From: Morinoia aosen
Taxonomy: Eukaryota > Arthropoda > Malacostraca > Amphipoda > Talitridae
NCBI GenBank assembly: GCA_030386875.1
Contig: CM059560.1
Location: 30,250,183-30,314,182, forward strand
Direction of reading: 5' to 3'
DNA length: 64,000 nucleotides
Numbering within the stretch: the first letter of the stretch is position 1; each line of letters starts with the position of its first letter. Positions 59,235 through 64,000 of the stretch are shown piece after piece. Made by a program: the position numbers and the translations under genes. A model generated the notes under the pieces. The model searched no databases. It was not told the origin of the DNA and saw only the letters and a program-made list of their open reading frames with translations.

Positions 59235-60493
59235 AAGGGGTTGGAAAAAATAATGGAAGCACCTTGGAAACTCAACAAAATATACTTTAATTTTGCGTAG
59301 GTCCTCCTTTTGAGCCAATTACAGCCTCAATTCTCCGAGGTGTTGATTCACACAAATTTTAAATTGTTTCCAGGGTAATTTCAGCCCATTTTTCAGTTAA
59401 AACACCCATTATTTTTTTAAAGACGATGGCGGCGAAATAGAATTTTTACTTGAATCGATAAAACTGCGCAGAAAGGCACAATAAAGTTGAGCTCTTGGGA
59501 TTGTAGTGGCTAGATAAAATGCTCAACTTCATTAGAATGTTCCTCGTGCCATTCTTTAACAATTCTAGCTGTATAGATTGGGTAGTATCTTGAAAGCTGA
59601 CGTTATCCTCTGGAAGCAGTGCTTGAACAATAGGGGGAACTTGGTCGCCCAAAATTCCTAAATAGTCTCGGCTGTTAATTCTTCCGTGAAGGGCAATCAT
59701 TGGCCCGGAGGAGTTCCAAGAAATAGCACCCCAAATCATCCCAAAACCCCTGCCATGTTTTACGGTTAGGAAAAGGCAGTCTGGATCAAAGGATTTTTCG
59801 GCTTTTTCCTAACGTACACTCGGCCGGAGGTCGGAAATAAGGTAAACGATGATTCGTCAGAGGAAATCCCATTTTTCCACTGCTCGACGGACCAATTCGT
59901 GTGGTTTCGACACCACTCTAAACGCTTCAAAACTTTTGTCTTTGAGAGCGGAGGTTTTATAATTGCAGCTCTTTCGTATTATTCAGATTTGTGTAGCTCC
60001 CGACGAACAGTCTTTGTGGAAACCGAGTTCTGTAGGTGTTCATTGAGGTTTGCAGTGACTTTAAGAGCCGTGGCCTAGCGACCCTCTCAAGCAGTTCGGT
60101 TGAGATTCCGACTGTCTCTCTCAGACAACTTTGACTTCCGGCCAGACCTTTGCTTTGGTGAGGACGCTTTTCTTTCTCTTTCAAAGGCATTCATGACTTT
60201 TGAGACAGTACCTCTTGAAACGTCAAGCATTCGGGCAGTTGCTGTTACTCTAGCAACTGCCATAAGAGCACCAACAATTTGGCCTCTCCGAAAGTCAGAG
60301 AGGTCTGTAATTTTTATAAGGTTACAACCAAATTCTTCTTTTGGATATCTTTAAAACACAGTTAGTTGAAATAAAATATCAAACAGCTACAATGATAAAA
60401 CAGAAAACATTAAAATACATCAAGTTTTGATTGCTGACAACGTGTTCAAAGATAATGAGTCTAAAATATTAGGTGTTTCCATTTTTTCCCCTT
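59235..60493 (-). mobile_element. Decayed Tc1-like DNA transposon
   Basis: About 1.26 kb, the usual size for Tc1-like elements. The ends are imperfect inverted repeats: aaggggttggaaaaaataat then ggaagcacct on the left, against aggtgtttccattttttcccc on the right. The transposase remnant lies between them on the minus strand. TA target duplications could not be fixed. Confidence 0.85.
59446..60354 (-). pseudogene. Tc1-like transposase remnant
   Basis: In order along the minus strand: a helix-turn-helix-like N-terminal part near 60,000-60,190; a block with SDESSFTLFPTSGRVYVRKK near 59,810-59,860 that holds the first catalytic Asp; then KHGRGFGMIWGAISW near 59,720-59,770; and YTARIVKEWHEEH near 59,540-59,580. 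At least two frameshifts and stop codons separate these blocks. The usual QSPDLNP around the third catalytic acid reads QSQELNF. It cannot make a working transposase. Confidence 0.85.
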
Positions 60494-60494
60494 A

Positions 60495-61408
60495 TTCACT
60501 TCCGCACGGCTTAATTTCACTATCGTGTAGACGCTTATTCGTGACCCACATTCAAAGAGGTTTTGCGCTAAACTGAACGTCAAATTTTTAAAGTTTCTCA
60601 TGTTAATTTGTCGCCCCTGACGACCAAGCAAAAGCCTAGTGAGCACGCATTTTGTATGTGTAAGCTCCTCGTACTTGGTTAACGTTTTCTCCTCCCTCGT
60701 ACACATATGTACCTCTAGAGATATATTTCCTTTGTATCCCTTGTATTGTACTTCTCCAATTTATGAGCTATTTCAATGGCCTAGGCTTATAGCCCAGGGT
60801 TGAGACATACACAAAGCGTCGACCCTCGCACACACACTGAGTCGACTCTTGCGCAACAAGCTTTCTCACGTAGCGACTTTGCCGCGATTCCAACAGTTTA
60901 TCTAATAAAAGTATTTCGGTTCCTTTTACTGGTGTTCTTTATTTATTAATATTCTTACATTATCCCAATTTTTTTTTCGTCGCAGTGGTCAGCACCCGCT
61001 GCTTATGATTATTTAGCCAACTTCAACATCGTGTTTGATTAATGTACACCTTTATTCAATCTTTTGCCCTTCTTCCATTGCGACTTTGCGAGTGAAATTA
61101 AGCGTCATAGAAGTTACTTCTCTTCTGATTCATTATTACAATAAGGATTGATAAGTAACGTTGAAAATATAGACGCACTACCTAATACGTATCTTTCCTA
61201 AAACTTTTCGACTGTCTACAGGCAAATAAATATTCTTTGTAAAAAATCCGGGTATAAGAACAAACAAAAACCGTGAAAAATATCGGCATTTTGCAAAATA
61301 AAACATCATTATAGAGAAGCGATATCACGCAACGTCAAGAGAGAATTCCAAAATCTTGTAAATCAGACCATCTTGGAGTAGAGCAAGAGAGAGAGGGTCG
61401 TGTCGAGA
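60495..61408 (+). other. Region upstream of the ankyrin gene
   Basis: No second gene is seen. It should hold the promoter and 5' UTR of the ankyrin gene, but I find no clear TATA box or initiator. An in-frame stop (tag) at 61,379-61,381 closes the frame upstream of the chosen ATG. Confidence 0.4.
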
Positions 61409-61601
61409 ATGGCCGCTATCGCGGGTAGTCCGCCGCGCTGGACCCTGAGTTCACAGTTGCTGCTGGCCATCAGGACGCAGGACGTGACGAGAGCGTCACA
61501 GTTGCTGAACTCGGGTGCCGACGTCGACACCAGATTCGCCATCAACGCCCAGAGACGCCCGGCTCTCTGCTTGTCTGTGGAAAACAACGATCTGGCCATG
61601 G
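61409..61601 (+). CDS. Ankyrin-repeat protein, exon 1
   Basis: The start ATG has a favourable context (A at -3, G at +4) and is the first ATG after an in-frame stop at 61,379. It encodes residues 1-64. An Ala/Ser/Pro-containing leader of about 12 residues is followed by a divergent ankyrin repeat (LLLAIRTQDVTRASQLLNSG then ADVD) and the first helix of the next repeat (PALCLSVENNDLAM). It ends in phase 1 at a GGTGAGG donor. Ankyrin repeats bind protein partners; no other domain is inside the window, so the specific role cannot be given. There is no signal peptide, so it is probably intracellular. Confidence 0.85.
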
Positions 61602-61639
61602 GTGAGGTGATTGTTTCTGTTGTGTCTGACGGGAGGTGG

Positions 61640-62005
61640 AGTTGAGATAGAGTCTTGAGTTGAGGGTTAAAAGTCACGAGGAGTTGAGGTAAAGAGTCTT
61701 AAGTTGAGATTAGAGAGATTCAAGTTGAAGGTGAAGAGTCACAAGCTCTGGAGCCGAGTCACAAGTTATGGCATAGAGTCACTAGTTGAGGGTAAAGAAT
61801 CTCAAGTTAAGACTGAAGAGTTTTAGAGCTTATATCGTGGGTGAAGAGTTACAAGCATTGGGCGATGAATTACGGGTAAAAAGTCACGATTTTAAGGGAA
61901 AAGCCGCGTTTTTAGGGAAAAGTCTGGTTGAGCGTAAAATCACCAGTTGAAGGCAAAGAGTGGTAAGTTGAGTGTAAAAAGTCAGGAATTGAGTACAAAA
62001 AGTCA
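61640..62005. repeat. Degenerate 20-25 bp repeat in intron 1
   Basis: Many diverged copies of a gagttgagggtaaagagtcac-like motif fill the first half of intron 1. Divergence is high and spacing irregular. Confidence 0.6.
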
Positions 62006-62376
62006 TATGATGTGTCAACAAGAATATTGCTTTTGTTTCACGTGAAGACAAACCGTTAGAACAGGAAACATGTTTGTATTCTTTTCAAACCGATATTTTT
62101 AACTAATGAGCCGTCTTATGAAAGTCTATGATAAAAGACTTATGAAAGTTTCAAGCGAATCAAAAAATATTTCACGGGAATATCAATCTCAAACATCATT
62201 AAAAATGTCCAGTGAATCTCTTCTTACTTTAACACGTGATGAACTCGAACTATTTCGTCAAGTTGAAAAACTGGAAAAGAAATAACAGCAAAGATAATAA
62301 TCTATTGTCGTGTGTGCAGTTCTATAATAATAACAATAATAATAGCAAAGATAATAATCTGCTGTCGTGTGTGCAG

Positions 62377-62571
62377 TTCAGTTGCTGCTGCGGCTAGGGG
62401 CGAGCATCAACCAGGCGGACTCGACCGGCGAGTGTCCGCTGCACATCGCCTGCAGCCGCGGCTACAGCAGCCTGGCTGAGGTCCTCCTCCACCAGGCGCG
62501 TCCCAACGTCAACGCCAGGACGCTGCAGGGCACCACCGCCCTGCACGCTGCCGCCGCTCAGGGGTCCATAG
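62377..62571 (+). CDS. Ankyrin-repeat protein, exon 2
   Basis: The acceptor gtgtgcag at 62,369-62,376 opens the exon, and the donor at 62,572 (ATAGGTACAG) closes it. The exon is 195 nt with phase 1 on both sides. Joined to exon 1 it reads LAM-V-QLLLRLGASINQAD without a gap. It completes repeat 2 (residues 65-79), gives repeat 3 (ECPLHIACSRGYSSLAEVLL) and starts repeat 4 (TTALHAAAAQGSI). A symmetrical phase-1 exon like this can be skipped or duplicated without breaking the frame. It is clearly GC-richer than the flanking introns. Confidence 0.88.
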
Positions 62572-62610
62572 GTACAGCCCGCGTTCTGGGCAGAGCAGCG
62601 TCTGTCACAA

Positions 62611-62748
62611 GGAGTAGCTTCAGGAAAATCATTTTTCTTTAGTCGAATGTACATTAAGAATTTAAAAACGAGGAACGATGTGTAATATTAAATAATGCTT
62701 AACATACGAGCAGTGTTCCTCGTTTTTAAATTCCTGAGGAGTAGCTTC
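62611..62748. mobile_element. Possible small insertion with 11 bp direct repeats in intron 2
   Basis: ggagtagcttc at 62,611-62,621 and 62,738-62,748 flank 116 bp. Inside lie perfect 19 bp inverted arms (gaatttaaaaacgaggaac at 62,658-62,676 and its complement at 62,715-62,733). This could be a MITE-like insertion with a target duplication, or a local duplication with a nested hairpin. Confidence 0.5.
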
Positions 62749-63014
62749 TGTCATGTTGTGGCGCCAGGGCTCAGCATCCTATACTTTAGCACGTTCGCTG
62801 CCGCTGGACTCACATGTGCGTCCAGCGGTCTTACGTTAAGTAAGGTTGTTAGAGGCCGAGATTAAAAAACGACTTTACTGCTCGGAAAAAAATTGTATCT
62901 TTCCTGAGAAGTGTGAAAATTTACCTCGTATACTTAAATCTCTTCTAAAAAAGATGTTGAAATAATTGCAATGCTGTTCATTTACACCGATACGTAAATG
63001 AACATTTTACTCAG

Positions 63015-63078
63015 CGGTATTCTCATGCCCCAATAGGCAGTGAACGTGTTAAGCAAGAAAATCTTGGTTCGATCCCAG
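63015..63078 (+). repeat. tRNA-like (SINE-type) remnant, doubtful
   Basis: A B-box-like ggttcgatccc (63,066-63,076) lies about 35 bp after a weak A-box-like taggcagtgaacg. No full cloverleaf can be drawn, so it is not a tRNA gene; a tRNA-derived SINE fragment is possible. Confidence 0.25.
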
Positions 63079-63914
63079 TTTGGTATTCGAGATATTTTCT
63101 CCAAAGTATGTTTAGCTCCTTTGGGGATGGTGAAAAACTGAAAAGATAGAAGAAAGGACTGGGAAATTCAACTCACTACTAGTCATTGAGGTGGTCCTTT
63201 ATTCACTCCCTTTTGGTTGAGGTTCTAGGAGCTACATAATTTTCATGATGAGATCAGTATAGATGTTGATGTGTAATATGTAATGATTACCTGGAAACTA
63301 ATGAGAGGCCACGTGTATAGATTACCTTCATATTTCCATGGAACAGCAGTTAGGGAAATTTCATTCTGAGTTTTCTTGCTCTACTCCTTGGCACTGGGCG
63401 CGAAATCATAGATGCAGCACAGTTAGTTAATCATAACGTAATTCGTGCCCGAAGCCTCACTTGTTCAACACGTGAAGCCTCCTGCTCGATAGAAGACACG
63501 GAAGAGTTACGTGTGTCAAAATATTAAACTGGGGTCTGATCTGGAAATAAATGTCTAGTAATGCGTATGACATTTCCATGGGAACAAATATTACGTTGTT
63601 TAATTCATATGCGATCGTTAGTTTCTCTCTTTTCTTGAAAGAAGATATCTGCATGACCGAATTTATGAATTGTAAAATATTCTTACTGACAGCTTTAATT
63701 GCCGAGATAAACTCACCGCTTCGGACTACGATCTTAACATTCTCATTTATCCCTTGCGTCTGATTTTGTTAGTCCTACGCTCTTCGTAAAATTATTCTTG
63801 CACATTCCACGTTTCACTTTCATAGAAACGATATTTCTTTTCATAATTCAGGAATTATAAATTCATATTTTGAAATCATTCACCTTAGGTCCTGATAGCA
63901 CACTGCTGTTTCAG

Positions 63915-64000
63915 AACTTGTGGAGAAGCTCCTGTCGCACGGGGCAGACATCAACATTCAAGACAAGAACGGCGTCTCCACCCTGCACCTGGCCTGCTCT
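63915..64000 (+). CDS. Ankyrin-repeat protein, exon 3 (cut by window end)
   Basis: The acceptor ctgctgtttcag ends at 63,914. The exon starts with the two bases that complete the phase-1 codon (Glu), giving GSI-E-LVEKLLSHGADINIQD and then GVSTLHLACS. This completes repeat 4 and starts repeat 5 (residues 130-158). The ankyrin signature (TLHLAC, GADIN) is textbook here. The gene continues past the window. Confidence 0.9.

Noticed and set aside
1-64000. CRISPR arrays, operons, ribosome binding sites
   Set aside because: The sequence is eukaryotic. The direct repeats are head-to-tail minisatellites without unique spacers.

Overview
This is an AT-rich nuclear segment from an animal, most likely an arthropod; I infer this from the repeat families and cannot name the species. 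It has long gene-free stretches, short GC-richer patches, spliced exons with GT/AG borders, Tc1, piggyBac-type and Penelope-like mobile elements, and many tandem-repeat arrays. There is no prokaryotic-style gene packing. Most short open frames are chance products of AT-rich DNA or of tandem repeats whose unit length is a multiple of three.

The only host protein gene I can support begins at 61,409 on the + strand. Three exons (61,409-61,601, 62,377-62,571, 63,915 to the window end) join in the same phase and give an uninterrupted chain of ankyrin repeats; the gene runs out of the window.

The most striking object is a 4.3 kb Penelope-like retroelement (PLE) composite at 37,066-41,362. A full-length minus-strand copy has one intact 839-codon frame (reverse transcriptase plus GIY-YIG endonuclease). 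It lies opposite a 5'-truncated plus-strand copy, forming a near-perfect palindrome with 1.33 kb arms. The whole unit is flanked by a 13 bp direct repeat, so it appears to have inserted in one event. Each of its three pLTRs starts with a hammerhead-ribozyme-like core. The arms differ in the length of a CA microsatellite (12 versus 10 units), and I saw no other difference where I compared them. A second, decayed PLE of another lineage lies at about 27.87-29.22 kb.

Other mobile or foldback DNA: nested inverted and direct repeats at 5.2-6.7 kb; a 143 nt hairpin at 19.05 kb; a 1.3 kb foldback element at 33.09-34.43 kb; a 218 bp MITE with TTAA duplications and piggyBac-like ends at 55.54 kb; a dead Tc1-like transposon at 59.23-60.49 kb; and a small inverted repeat flanked by 11 bp direct repeats in intron 2 of the ankyrin gene.

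The 42-58 kb part is a cluster of minisatellites with units of about 21, 29, 38/33, 22/33, 85, 51 and 28 bp. Several show higher-order repeats (116 bp, 77 bp, 71 bp, 102 bp). The remainder is unassigned intergenic or intronic DNA with a few weak exon candidates.
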